Part shown: piece after piece, positions 26,173-34,431 of the stretch
Numbering within the stretch: the first letter of the stretch is position 1
Layout of the letters: the number at the start of each line of letters is the position of its first letter
Position numbers and translations under genes: made by a program
Notes under the pieces: model-generated
Database searches by the model: none
What the model was told of the DNA's origin: nothing
The model's input: the letters and a program-made list of their open reading frames with translations, nothing else
Assembly (NCBI GenBank): GCA_002746415.1
Contig: NVXD01000017.1
Span: forward strand, 124,001 to 188,000
Direction of reading: 5' to 3'
Length of the DNA stretch: 64,000 bases
From: Flavobacteriaceae bacterium
Lineage (GTDB): Bacteria; Bacteroidota; Bacteroidia; Flavobacteriales; Flavobacteriaceae

Positions 26173-26721
26173 ATGAACATCAAACATATTTTCACCATCA
26201 TCATACTAGCTACTTTCTTTATCCAATGTCAAGGGGAGAAAGACAGTCCTTTTTTAATTACAAAAGACCATATAGGCAAACTTGAACGGACTTCCCTATT
26301 GAGTGAATTGGAAACTATTTACAAGGCAGATTCTATTGTAAAAGATACAGCCTCAAGAATTAATTACGTGCTCAAAAAAGTAAACATTTATGAAAAAGGA
26401 GGTTTACATTTATTAGGGCTAACACCCAATATTGATAGCATCCCTACAATTGAAAACATCCATGTTTACGACCCACGCTTTATAACAGAAAATGGGGTAG
26501 GTCTCAACAGCACTTTTAAAGATATTAAAGACAATTATACCATCCTAAAAATAATTACATCCCTTAATAATGTTGTCGTTTTAATTAAGGACAATCCCGT
26601 ATATTTTACTATCGATAAGAAGGAACTTCCTGCCAATCTTAGGTTTGGAACGGCTAGCATTGAAGCAGTGCAAATACCCGATTTGGCCAAAATTAAATAC
26701 ATGATGGTTAGCTGGGACTAA
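26173..26721 (+). CDS. Hypothetical lipoprotein
   Basis: A 182-residue lipoprotein of unknown function. The ATG at 26173 gives a short signal peptide with lipobox IQC (Cys18); an in-frame ATG 69 nt earlier lies next to the heptamer repeat and would bury the signal. The mature part is mixed alpha/beta, with no recognised domain, catalytic motif or repeat. It stands alone, followed by a gene remnant. Confidence 0.72.
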   Translation: MNIKHIFTIIILATFFIQCQGEKDSPFLITKDHIGKLERTSLLSELETIYKADSIVKDTASRINYVLKKVNIYEKGGLHLLGLTPNIDSIPTIENIHVYDPRFITENGVGLNSTFKDIKDNYTILKIITSLNNVVVLIKDNPVYFTIDKKELPANLRFGTASIEAVQIPDLAKIKYMMVSWD

Positions 26722-26742
26722 CATCGTTTAATTAATTCTTAA

Positions 26743-26973
26743 ACCCATTATTTAGGAGTTCTTTTTATTGGTCTTAGTGCCCTAGCCCAATATGACTACG
26801 AACCAAGTGCTGAGCATCCTTTTGGATTACCCAACCCCAGAGCACCACAAGAATTGTTAGATTTCTCTCCTTTAATTGGGGCGTGTAATTATTGGTCCAC
26901 TTTTGTTAAACAAACCTTAATCTTTCATTTAAAACGTTGGTTTTCCATACTTTCGAAAGCGATTGCTTATTGA
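26743..26973 (+). pseudogene. Remnant of a secreted-protein gene
   Basis: An open frame without a start codon reads YLGVLFIGLSALAQ, then YDYEPSAEHPFGLPNP and DFSPLIGAC, and then runs into unrelated sequence to a stop at 26971. It looks like the end of a signal peptide plus the first about 35 residues of a mature flavobacterial secreted protein. The N-terminal residues are lost (TAA immediately upstream) and the C-terminus is truncated. Family assignment is from memory of HPFGLPNP-type proteins and is tentative. Confidence 0.45.
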
Positions 26974-27003
26974 AAAGAAATAGTACCGACCAAAACCAAA
27001 GAA

Positions 27004-28521
27004 ATGAAACGCACCTTGAAAAACTTATTCGCATTATTTACTGCATTACTACTATCCATGACCATGACACAAGCACAAAAAACTGGCATTTTTGAAAATC
27101 ACCACGACATAGGAAACGTAAAACATACTGGTTCTGCGACATACAATTCCGAGACACAAGAATACACCTTAAGTGGTTCTGGAACCAATATGTGGGGTAA
27201 TCAGGATGAATTCCATTATCTGTGGAAATCCATTCAGGGTGATTTTATTCTAAGAGCCCAAATCTCCTTTGTAGGTGAAGGTGTAGACCCACATAGAAAA
27301 ATTGGTTGGACTGTTAGGGACAACTTTCATTCAAATGGCAAGCAAGTGAATGCCACTGTTCATGGTGACGGACTTACCTCCTTACAATATAGAAGAACAA
27401 TTGGTGGAGAAACCGAACAGCTAGAATCCTCAGCGGCCGGTTCAGATGTAATTCAGCTAGAGCGTAGGGGGAATATCTATATTATGAGCACTGCCAAATT
27501 TGGGGACACCTTTACAAGTGTGCAAGTGGAAATGGATCTAAGGAATGAAGTTTTTGTAGGCCTTTCTATGTGTTCCCATAATCCTGATGTGGTAGAAAAA
27601 GCCATTTTTAAAAATGTAAGAATCATTAAACCCACTCCCGAAGACTATACGCCATACCGTGATTACCTTGGTAGCCACTTAGAAGTAATGAATGTTGAAA
27701 CCGGTGACCGGAAAATTTTGATGAGTTCCGCTCACAGCATTCAAGCTCCAAACTGGACACCAGATGGAAAAACATTGATTTACAACTCTAATGGGGTATT
27801 GTATACATATGATTTAGCCAGTGGTACAGTGGCCATGTTAAATACTGGCTTTGCCAACGACAACAATAACGATCATATTTTAAATGCAGATGCCACCAAA
27901 ATAGCCATTAGCCACCATAACGCTGATGATGGTAGAACATCTTCTATCTATTATTTACCAATAGAAGGGAGTGATTCTCCTACAAAGGTTACCAAAGATG
28001 GTGTTGGGGCGTCATACCTACATGGATGGTCTCCTGATGATACGAAAATGATTTTCACTGCCAATAGAAATAATCAATATGATATTTATGAAGTTGATGT
28101 GGAAACAGGTAAGGAAAAGCAATTGACAAATTTAGCCACCTTAGATGATGGCTCTGAGTATTCTTCAGATGGAAAGTTTATTTATTTTAATTCTAACCGT
28201 ACAGGAGCAATGCAAATATGGCGGATGAAAGCTAATGGTAAGGACCAAACACAAATGACATTCAATAAGAAACATTATGATTGGTTTCCCCACGTATCCC
28301 CAGACCAAAAGAAACTGTTCATTATTTCTTTTCCAGACAGCATTGAATCTGATCAACATCCATTTTATCAACATTGCTTGCTTAAGATTATGCCGATAGA
28401 AGGTGGTGAGCCAAAAATTATTGGGTATGTATATGGTGGTCAAGGTACCATTAATGTTCCTAGTTGGTCTCCAGACAGTAAACATGTTGCCTTTGTAACC
28501 AACTCTGGAAACATAGAGTAA
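27004..28521 (+). CDS. Secreted DUF1349 + TolB-like beta-propeller protein
   Basis: A 505-residue exported protein: signal peptide 1-24 (ending TQAQ), a concanavalin-like DUF1349 domain (about 30-205), and a TolB-type WD40-like/PD40 propeller (about 225-505). The propeller repeats carry motifs such as PNWTPDGKTLIYNS, HGWSPDDTKMIFTANR and PSWSPDSKHVAFVTNSG. No tolA/Q/R or pal gene is nearby, so it is not the TolB of the Tol-Pal system. Related flavobacterial proteins are of unknown function; a periplasmic binding or enzymatic role is possible. Confidence 0.8.
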   Translation: MKRTLKNLFALFTALLLSMTMTQAQKTGIFENHHDIGNVKHTGSATYNSETQEYTLSGSGTNMWGNQDEFHYLWKSIQGDFILRAQISFVGEGVDPHRKIGWTVRDNFHSNGKQVNATVHGDGLTSLQYRRTIGGETEQLESSAAGSDVIQLERRGNIYIMSTAKFGDTFTSVQVEMDLRNEVFVGLSMCSHNPDVVEKAIFKNVRIIKPTPEDYTPYRDYLGSHLEVMNVETGDRKILMSSAHSIQAPNWTPDGKTLIYNSNGVLYTYDLASGTVAMLNTGFANDNNNDHILNADATKIAISHHNADDGRTSSIYYLPIEGSDSPTKVTKDGVGASYLHGWSPDDTKMIFTANRNNQYDIYEVDVETGKEKQLTNLATLDDGSEYSSDGKFIYFNSNRTGAMQIWRMKANGKDQTQMTFNKKHYDWFPHVSPDQKKLFIISFPDSIESDQHPFYQHCLLKIMPIEGGEPKIIGYVYGGQGTINVPSWSPDSKHVAFVTNSGNIE

Positions 28522-28536
28522 AGAGTTTTAAAAAAT

Positions 28537-28577
28537 AAAAACTACCCTAGGGCTCCGAGCTTTAGGGGATAGTTTTT
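28537..28577. terminator. Bidirectional terminator between convergent genes
   Basis: AAAAACTACCCTA and TTAGGGGATAGTTTTT form an imperfect stem around a short GC-containing loop, with A-rich and T-rich flanks. It lies between the stops of the TolB-like gene (plus) and the HxlR gene (minus), so it can serve both. Confidence 0.8.
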
Positions 28578-29004
28578 AAGAAGCCTTATATTTTAATCTA
28601 TTCTCCTGTATTGTTTCTTTATAGGTATCTACCCATTCCGTAAGTTCTAATAATTTTTTAAGGTAAGAATGTCCAAAATCTGTTAGCTGATACTCCACCC
28701 GTATAGGCACTTCGGAATACATCTTTCTAGAGATATACCCATCTCTATCTAGGGTTTTTAAACGTTCACTTAATACCTTATTTGAGATACCATACACTTT
28801 CTTCTTGAGTTCATTAAAACGCAACACTGGGAAAAAACCCAAATACAAAAAAATCAATATGCTCCATTTATCAGAGGACAAAGCCATGATATCACGTATG
28901 GGACAGAGCTCCATGGATGTTCTGGGATTAATATGTCCAAACATTTTTTTTATTTTATTTGCGACTTTAACCTTCTGATAATCAGTAGTAGTTTCTATTT
29001 CCAT
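28576..29004 (-). CDS. HxlR-family transcriptional regulator
   Basis: A 142-residue winged-helix regulator with the HxlR signature ELCPIRDIMALSSDKWSILI, the recognition segment GISNKVLSERLKTLDRDGYI and the wing VEYQLTDFGHSYL. The ATG at 29004 is used; the frame extends 10 codons upstream only to a TTG, and Met21 (28944) is an alternative. The cysteine in ELCPI is often the redox-sensing residue in HxlR/YodB proteins. It is divergent from an alpha/beta hydrolase gene, with a perfect GTTAC-N5-GTAAC palindrome between them. Confidence 0.9.
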   Translation of the reverse strand: MEIETTTDYQKVKVANKIKKMFGHINPRTSMELCPIRDIMALSSDKWSILIFLYLGFFPVLRFNELKKKVYGISNKVLSERLKTLDRDGYISRKMYSEVPIRVEYQLTDFGHSYLKKLLELTEWVDTYKETIQENRLKYKAS

Positions 29005-29076
29005 ACCTACTTTATATTTTGAAACACCATTCAAATTAAAAATGATTGTGTAATTTTGGTTTTAATTAAAGAGCAA

Positions 29077-29091
29077 GTTACAAAAAGTAAC
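29077..29091. promoter_or_regulatory. Putative HxlR operator GTTACAAAAAGTAAC
   Basis: A perfect 5-bp inverted repeat with a 5-bp A-tract spacer. It lies 10 nt before the hydrolase ATG and about 70 nt from the HxlR start. Its position in the shared divergent region and the GTTAC/GTAAC arms suit control of both genes by the HxlR protein. Confidence 0.5.
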
Positions 29092-29101
29092 CTTATTAAA
29101 A

Positions 29102-29938
29102 ATGAAAAAAATACTTCAAAAATATATCCCTTTAGCCTACGGCATCTATTTTAATGGTTTCTCTCTTTTTTCGAAGAAAAAAGCAGCATCAAAGGCTTTC
29201 AGTGTTTTCTGCACGGTTAGAAAGGGAAAGGTTTTACCACATCAAAAGGAATTTTTGGATAAGGCCAAGAGTACAAAAGAAAAAGTGAAAGAACATACCT
29301 TACAGTCTTACCAATGGGAAGGAAAAAAAGAGACTGTGCTTTTATTACATGGATGGGAAAGCAATACGTTTCGCTGGAGAAATCTGATATCAAAATTAAA
29401 AGAGGCTGATTTTAATATTATTGCTTTTGATGCTCCTGCTCATGGACATTCCACTGGAAAAGAACTCAACGTACCGCTCTATACAGAATGTACACAGCAT
29501 TTTATTGAAAAGCACAAACCGCAACATATCATTGCCCATTCAGTTGGTGGCATGAACGCACTATACAATCAATACAAATATCCAGACTCTGATATAAAAA
29601 AAGTAGTCACCATTGGTGCTCCCTCAGAACTTTCAGAAATAATGGGTCAATACAAAACCACATTAAAATACAATACTAGAGTAGAAAAAGCCCTAGACAA
29701 CTATTTCATTGAAAGATTTGGTTTTAAAGTTGCTGATTTTTCAACCTCAAAATTTGTTCAAAGCAACACCAAAAAAGGTTTGTTGTTTCATGACGAATTA
29801 GATGCCATCGCCCCTTTCCATGCTTCAGAAAAAGTACATGCCAATTGGCAAGGAAGTACCTTCATCAAAACAAAAGGACTTGGGCATTCTATGCATCAAG
29901 AAGAAGTAAATAATAAGATTGTGGCTTTTTTAAAATAA
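29102..29938 (+). CDS. Alpha/beta hydrolase
   Basis: A 278-residue cytoplasmic hydrolase with LLLHGWES (oxyanion loop), the nucleophile elbow AHSVGG (Ser147), a late Asp (HDELDAIAPF) and the catalytic His in GLGHSMH. The cap domain is small. The substrate is unknown. Divergent HxlR regulators usually respond to electrophiles or quinones, so a detoxifying esterase or lactonase role is possible but unproven. Confidence 0.85.
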   Translation: MKKILQKYIPLAYGIYFNGFSLFSKKKAASKAFSVFCTVRKGKVLPHQKEFLDKAKSTKEKVKEHTLQSYQWEGKKETVLLLHGWESNTFRWRNLISKLKEADFNIIAFDAPAHGHSTGKELNVPLYTECTQHFIEKHKPQHIIAHSVGGMNALYNQYKYPDSDIKKVVTIGAPSELSEIMGQYKTTLKYNTRVEKALDNYFIERFGFKVADFSTSKFVQSNTKKGLLFHDELDAIAPFHASEKVHANWQGSTFIKTKGLGHSMHQEEVNNKIVAFLK

Positions 29939-30019
29939 TCTCCCTCTTATAAATTTACATATCAACATTAAACAGCTATGTAAATCACATTATACTCAAA
30001 ACTACAACTCCAAAACTGC

Positions 30020-30433
30020 GTTTTTTTTATTTTTCAATTTACATTTCCATTCCGCCATCATGTGTTGACAGATAATCTATTATGGACAGAAAACGGTCTT
30101 CGTTTTGCTTGGCACGTAATGATTATGGAAAAAAACGGGCATACAGATTTTACGGTAGTCAATAATAATACTCAAAAAAAATTTACCGTTTATCCCTCAC
30201 AATACTTAACAACAATTCAAGAAAAACAAATGAGTTTTCAACCAGATATGATTTGGCAATTTGCGCAACATTTGGGTGAAAAATACCGGAACAATAAAGG
30301 ATTAAACATATCAATCTATGCCAATTCAAAAGTCTCATTGAACGGAAGGGCATCAAAAACATACATTGACCCTAAAGTAGATTTGCTGACGCTTGAGTCA
30401 GTTGATGAAATCTACAATCATATTCAACCTTAA
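30020..30433 (+). pseudogene. C-terminal remnant of an HTTM / vitamin K-dependent gamma-carboxylase-like gene
   Basis: The frame reads FQFTFPFRHH, then LTDNLLWTENGLRFAWHVM, and ends in residues matching the C-terminus of HTTM-domain (VKGC-like) membrane proteins: the PFRH-x-W-T-E-x-G-x-R-F-x-W-x-V-M block and IQEKQMSFQPDMIWQFA, then the LNGR segment. Family members are about 440-480 residues; here only about 135 codons remain. The transmembrane N-terminal part is absent and the preceding 80 nt after the hydrolase gene contain no trace of it. The only start-like codon is a GTG at 30062, inside the conserved block. Expression is unlikely. Confidence 0.72.
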
Positions 30434-30436
30434 ATT

Positions 30437-31474
30437 TTAGCTCCTATACGGGTCCAAAGTTTCAATGCTACCATCCTCATTATATGTAATTTCAGCAACC
30501 TTTACGGAACGTAAATGTGTCACTCCTTTGGATAGAGAAGAATCATGATAAAATAAATACCACTTGCCCTCCACTTCGCAAATTGAGTGATGGGACGTCC
30601 AACCTACAACAGGATTCAATATACGTCCACCATACGTAAACGGACCATAAGGACTGTCTCCTATGGCATAACAAATAAAGTGTGTATCTCCTGTAGAGTA
30701 AGAGAAGTAATATTTGCCATTATATTTATGTAACCATGCAGCTTCAAAAAATCTTCTTTCCTTATCTCCTGCTAACAATAAGTCTCCATTTTCATCAAGT
30801 ATTTGAACTTCTTTTGGCTTTTCTGTAAACTCCAAAACATCATCCGTCATTTTAGCAACAAATGGCAATAATGCTGCTTCATTATCTTCTGGGATGTGGG
30901 CTGTTGGACTTTCAGGATGCGCTGCGTTAAAAACACCTGTTCTCCAACGTTGAAGCTGCCCGCCCCAAAGACCACCAAAATACATATAATAGCTTCCATC
31001 TTCATCTTCAAAGACAGCTGGATCAATTGAGAAACTATCCTTAATAGCTTCTGGTTGTGCTATAAAGGGACCTGTAGGAGAATCGCTTACGGCCACTCCT
31101 ATTCTAAATATTCCGTCATATGCTTTTGCGGGGAAATATAAATAATACCTCCCGTCTTTATGTGCTGCATCAGGTGCCCACATTTGCTTTTCTGCCCATG
31201 CAACATCCTTTACATGCAATGCCACACCATTATCTACTGCATTGCCTGTAACAGAATCCATTGAAATAACATGGTAATCTTCCATTGCAAAATGACTTCC
31301 TAAATCATCAAATGCCTCACCTGCATCTACATCATGCGATGGATATATGTATATTTTTCCATTAAAATAATGGGCAGATGGGTCTGCAGTAAATATGTGC
31401 GATACCAAAGGTTGTGATATTGCTCTTTCATTTAAATCACTAAAATCTATGTGTTCAATACTATCTTCTGGCAT
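30437..31474 (-). CDS. GH43 glycoside hydrolase (beta-xylosidase/arabinofuranosidase type)
   Basis: A 345-residue five-bladed propeller hydrolase with GH43 catalytic residues: Asp31 (TADPSAHYF, general base), Asp151 (SIDPAVFED, pKa modulator) and Glu244 (RFFEAAWLHK, general acid). There is no signal peptide, so it should act in the cytoplasm on imported oligosaccharides. It follows the GPH symporter gene on the same strand, separated by 114 nt that contain a long inverted repeat. Activity on xylo- or arabino-oligosaccharides is typical but not certain. Confidence 0.9.
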   Translation of the reverse strand: MPEDSIEHIDFSDLNERAISQPLVSHIFTADPSAHYFNGKIYIYPSHDVDAGEAFDDLGSHFAMEDYHVISMDSVTGNAVDNGVALHVKDVAWAEKQMWAPDAAHKDGRYYLYFPAKAYDGIFRIGVAVSDSPTGPFIAQPEAIKDSFSIDPAVFEDEDGSYYMYFGGLWGGQLQRWRTGVFNAAHPESPTAHIPEDNEAALLPFVAKMTDDVLEFTEKPKEVQILDENGDLLLAGDKERRFFEAAWLHKYNGKYYFSYSTGDTHFICYAIGDSPYGPFTYGGRILNPVVGWTSHHSICEVEGKWYLFYHDSSLSKGVTHLRSVKVAEITYNEDGSIETLDPYRS

Positions 31475-31496
31475 ACTGTTTTATTATTAGAAACTT

Positions 31497-31550
31497 CTCG
31501 ACTGCCTTCAAAAAGACCATTACTACTATGTCTAGTTGAACGCAGTCGAG
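31497..31550. repeat. Inverted repeat between symporter and GH43 genes
   Basis: Arms CTCGACTGCCTTCAA (31497-31511) and TTGAACGCAGTCGAG (31536-31550) pair at 14 of 15 positions around a 24-nt loop. No U-tract follows, so it is not a classical terminator. The CTCGACTGC/GCAGTCGAG core resembles dispersed repeats seen in flavobacterial genomes. Confidence 0.75.
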
Positions 31551-31588
31551 CGCTATTTTAATTTATTTTACTATTATCAGAATACTTT

Positions 31589-33004
31589 TTATGTTCTTCT
31601 TTCTTTTAAATCATTTTCAATCTGGACTTCCATTTTTTTATTTATCTCATAGAAAAACAACAACCCACACCCAATTAAAAATGGAATTGCGGGGTAAATA
31701 CTGACCAACATTTTTGTCCCGTGAATAGCATTTTCAACTTGTGAAGCAGCATACGGGACATAATCATATACTCCCAAAATCCAAGCGACTAATGAACTCC
31801 CAATAGTAAGCCCTAATTTTAAACCAACCATCATTGCTGAGAATATAATTGCAGTTGCTCTACGGTTATTTTTCCATTCAGAAAAATCCGCTACATCCGC
31901 AATCATTGCCCATAATATAGGCGTACTAATCCCGTAGAAGAATCCGTGTAAAATTTGTGTTGCAAAAATTAAACCTACTGATTGTGGCGGGTAAAAGTAT
32001 AAGAGAATAATAAATAAGGTTGAAACGAATAATGACCATCCAAACACAATTCGTTTTCCAAACTTATCTGCCAATCGTTTAGATAGTACAATCCCTATCA
32101 AACCAAAAAGAATCCCTCCTCCATTAAAAACCCCCAATCCTAAAGATGTATCATTTTCAAATGTTGGTAAAAAGGCTTTAAACGGGCCTAAAAAAGATTT
32201 TAATTGCGCTTGATCTACATAGTTTTCAAAATAAAACACATATGAACCACCTTTCATGGCTAGTGTAATAAAAACTAATGTTGTAAGCGTTAGCATTATA
32301 ACCCAAGGCTTGTTTTTAAATAAATCTGATATGTCTTCTTTGACACTTGATTTCTGTTCGGGTGTAGGAATAATGCGTTCTTTTGTTGTTAAAAAAGTGA
32401 TTATAAGCAAGACGGTACCAATAACTGCCAACCAAGTCATTACTGTTTCCATTCCTACAGCCTTATCTCCTCCTCCAGCTTTTAAGATTAAATCATACAT
32501 AAATACTTGCACAAAGAATTGTGCGCCCATAACTCCTATAAAACGATATGACGAAATACTATTACGCTCTTTCATATCACCAGTAATAACGCCACTTAAA
32601 GCAGAATATGGTAAGTTATTAGCAGCATATAACATTAATAATAATGTGTATGTTATGACAGCATAGATTACTTTTCCTTTATATTCAAAATCAGGCGTAC
32701 TAAAAGCAAGCATTGATGCAATCCCTAAAGGTACCGCTGTCCATAAAATCCAAGGTCTAAATTTCCCCCATCTTGTATTCGTTCTATCTGCAATCACTCC
32801 CATAATAGGATTAAAACCAAATGCAGCAACAATACCAACAACCAGTATTACAAGTGAAGCATCTTTAGTCCTAAGCCCATAAATATCAGTATAAAAATAC
32901 GCCAGATAAGCCACCAAAGTCTGGAACACTAAATTGGCCGCTAAATCGCCTAAACTATACCCTATTTTTTCTCTTACAGAAATTTTTTGACTGGAAGTAC
33001 TCAT
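31589..33004 (-). CDS. GPH-family sugar:cation symporter
   Basis: A 471-residue, 12-helix major-facilitator protein of the glycoside-pentoside-hexuronide family. The N-terminal signature is GYSLGDLAANLVFQTLVAYL, and the loop DRTNTRWGKFRPWILW contains the conserved cation-binding and gating residues. It imports glycosides with Na+ or H+ at the inner membrane. It is the first gene of a two-gene operon with the cytoplasmic GH43 enzyme, so the pair probably imports and cleaves a short xylo- or arabino-oligosaccharide. Confidence 0.9.
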   Translation of the reverse strand: MSTSSQKISVREKIGYSLGDLAANLVFQTLVAYLAYFYTDIYGLRTKDASLVILVVGIVAAFGFNPIMGVIADRTNTRWGKFRPWILWTAVPLGIASMLAFSTPDFEYKGKVIYAVITYTLLLMLYAANNLPYSALSGVITGDMKERNSISSYRFIGVMGAQFFVQVFMYDLILKAGGGDKAVGMETVMTWLAVIGTVLLIITFLTTKERIIPTPEQKSSVKEDISDLFKNKPWVIMLTLTTLVFITLAMKGGSYVFYFENYVDQAQLKSFLGPFKAFLPTFENDTSLGLGVFNGGGILFGLIGIVLSKRLADKFGKRIVFGWSLFVSTLFIILLYFYPPQSVGLIFATQILHGFFYGISTPILWAMIADVADFSEWKNNRRATAIIFSAMMVGLKLGLTIGSSLVAWILGVYDYVPYAASQVENAIHGTKMLVSIYPAIPFLIGCGLLFFYEINKKMEVQIENDLKERRT

Positions 33005-33041
33005 GAATTCTTTTTTAGTTAGTCTCTACTTCACAAAATAA

Positions 33042-33064
33042 AAACCTTAAAAGAATTAAGGTTT
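33042..33064. repeat. Inverted repeat AAACCTTAA-N5-TTAAGGTTT
   Basis: A perfect 9-bp inverted repeat with a 5-nt loop, 38-60 nt upstream of the GPH symporter start. It lies in a 340-nt stretch (33005-33344) without a gene. It could be an operator or a leader hairpin. Apart from this and the CAATCGATTG site at 33169, nothing recognisable was seen in that stretch. Confidence 0.6.
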
Positions 33065-33168
33065 CGTATAAATAAGTGTGTTTGCTAAACTAAGGATTTA
33101 CCAACAAATTGGCACTACAAATGAATATAAATTAGATTCTAAATAAATTTGTTGCGGATAATTTTTTG

Positions 33169-33178
33169 CAATCGATTG
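33169..33178. promoter_or_regulatory. LacI/GalR-like palindrome CAATCGATTG
   Basis: The 10-bp palindrome has the central CG of LacI-family operators and lies in TTGCAATCGATTGTAA, 165 nt upstream of the symporter gene. No LacI-type gene is in the window. The same 10-mer also occurs by the sigma-factor start (37768), so it may be coincidental. Confidence 0.3.
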
Positions 33179-33344
33179 TAATTTTACAATGTTCAAGATA
33201 ATCGCAAAAACCAAATTCCTTATTTCTAAAACAAACATTTATTGATTTTCGGCCGATGGCTTACCAAAAAACAATACCAAAATATTGTTTTTAACGTTAT
33301 CTAAAAGTATACACTTGGTAATTATGCCTACAAAATTACTAGTT

Positions 33345-33482
33345 ATGAAAAAGGTGATTTTTCTTTTTTTGATTCTTTTCTCTACAATATGCATTCATAG
33401 TTGCACCAACGATGAGGGAAGTGAAGACCTAGACCTACTAACCCCAGAGGATGAAAAAGAAATTATAAAGGATACCGCTTAA
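33345..33482 (+). CDS. Small lipoprotein
   Basis: A 45-residue product: signal peptide with lipobox HSC (Cys20) and a short acidic tail (about 25 residues) rich in Asp and Glu. The ATG at 33345 gives a standard signal; an in-frame ATG upstream would disrupt it. Very small acidic lipoproteins with an LTPED-type tail are common in flavobacteria, but their role is unknown. Confidence 0.62.
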   Translation: MKKVIFLFLILFSTICIHSCTNDEGSEDLDLLTPEDEKEIIKDTA

Positions 33483-33502
33483 AAGATATAAATAAGACTT
33501 AT

Positions 33503-34387
33503 TTACCTATTCTCTTTATGACGCTCCCTCGCTAGCAATGTGTTTTTCAACAACATGGCAATGGTCATAGGGCCAACACCACCAGGAACTGGAGTAATGA
33601 AAGATGCTTTTTTGCTTACATTTTCAAAATCCACGTCGCCAGCAAGGTAATAGCCTCTTTTTTTGGTTTCATCTGGCACGCGGGTAATGCCTACATCAAT
33701 AACAACAGCATCATCCTTGACCATTTCCGCTTTTAAAAAGTTAGGAATTCCTAGAGCAGAAATAATAATATCCGCCTGAGAAATGATTTGGGTTATGTTT
33801 TTGGTACGGCTGTGTGTTAAAGTCACCGTAGAGTTTCCAGGCCACCCTTTGCGTCCCATTAATATACTCATGGGCCTCCCTACAATATGGCTCCTCCCAA
33901 TAACTACAGTATGTTTTCCTTGAGTTTCTACATTGTATCTTTCCAACAACTCTAAAATACCAAAAGGTGTAGCCGGAATAAATGTACTCATATCCAAAGC
34001 CATTTTTCCAAAATTCATAGGATGAAAACCATCCACATCCTTATCTGGATTTACCGTCAAAAGTACTTTCTGGGTATCAATTTGTGGCGGCAAAGGCAGC
34101 TGAACGATAAAGCCATCTATATCATCATTATCATTAAGCTCTTCTATCTTATTCAACAACTCAACTTCACTTGTAGTGGCTGGCAATTGTATCAAGGTAG
34201 ATTCAAAACCTACGCGTTCACAAGACTTGACTTTACTACCCACATAGGTAAGGCTAGCGCCATCATTACCTACTATAACCGCAGCAAGGTGTGGTACTTT
34301 CTCCCCACGTTCCTTCATTTTAGCTACTTCTATAGCAATTTCATCTTTTATCTGATTGGATATTTTCTTTCCGTCGAGTAGTTCCAT
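33503..34387 (-). CDS. folD: Bifunctional methylene-THF dehydrogenase/cyclohydrolase FolD
   Basis: A 294-residue FolD, the usual length. It interconverts 5,10-methylene- and 10-formyl-tetrahydrofolate in the cytoplasm. Signatures include TYVGSKVKSCERVG (with the catalytic Lys), DGFIVQLPLPP, GRSHIVGRP (NADP-binding) and PVPGGVGPMTIAML near the C-terminus. It follows ffh by 44 nt on the same strand, so the two are probably co-transcribed. Confidence 0.97.
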   Translation of the reverse strand: MELLDGKKISNQIKDEIAIEVAKMKERGEKVPHLAAVIVGNDGASLTYVGSKVKSCERVGFESTLIQLPATTSEVELLNKIEELNDNDDIDGFIVQLPLPPQIDTQKVLLTVNPDKDVDGFHPMNFGKMALDMSTFIPATPFGILELLERYNVETQGKHTVVIGRSHIVGRPMSILMGRKGWPGNSTVTLTHSRTKNITQIISQADIIISALGIPNFLKAEMVKDDAVVIDVGITRVPDETKKRGYYLAGDVDFENVSKKASFITPVPGGVGPMTIAMLLKNTLLARERHKENR

Positions 34388-34431
34388 CTGTTGGTTTATT
34401 TCTTTTTTGATAATTATCTATTACCTCTCAA

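Noticed and set aside
27004-28521. TolB of the Tol-Pal system
   Set aside because: The N-terminal domain is DUF1349-like, not the TolB N-domain, and no other tol or pal gene is near.
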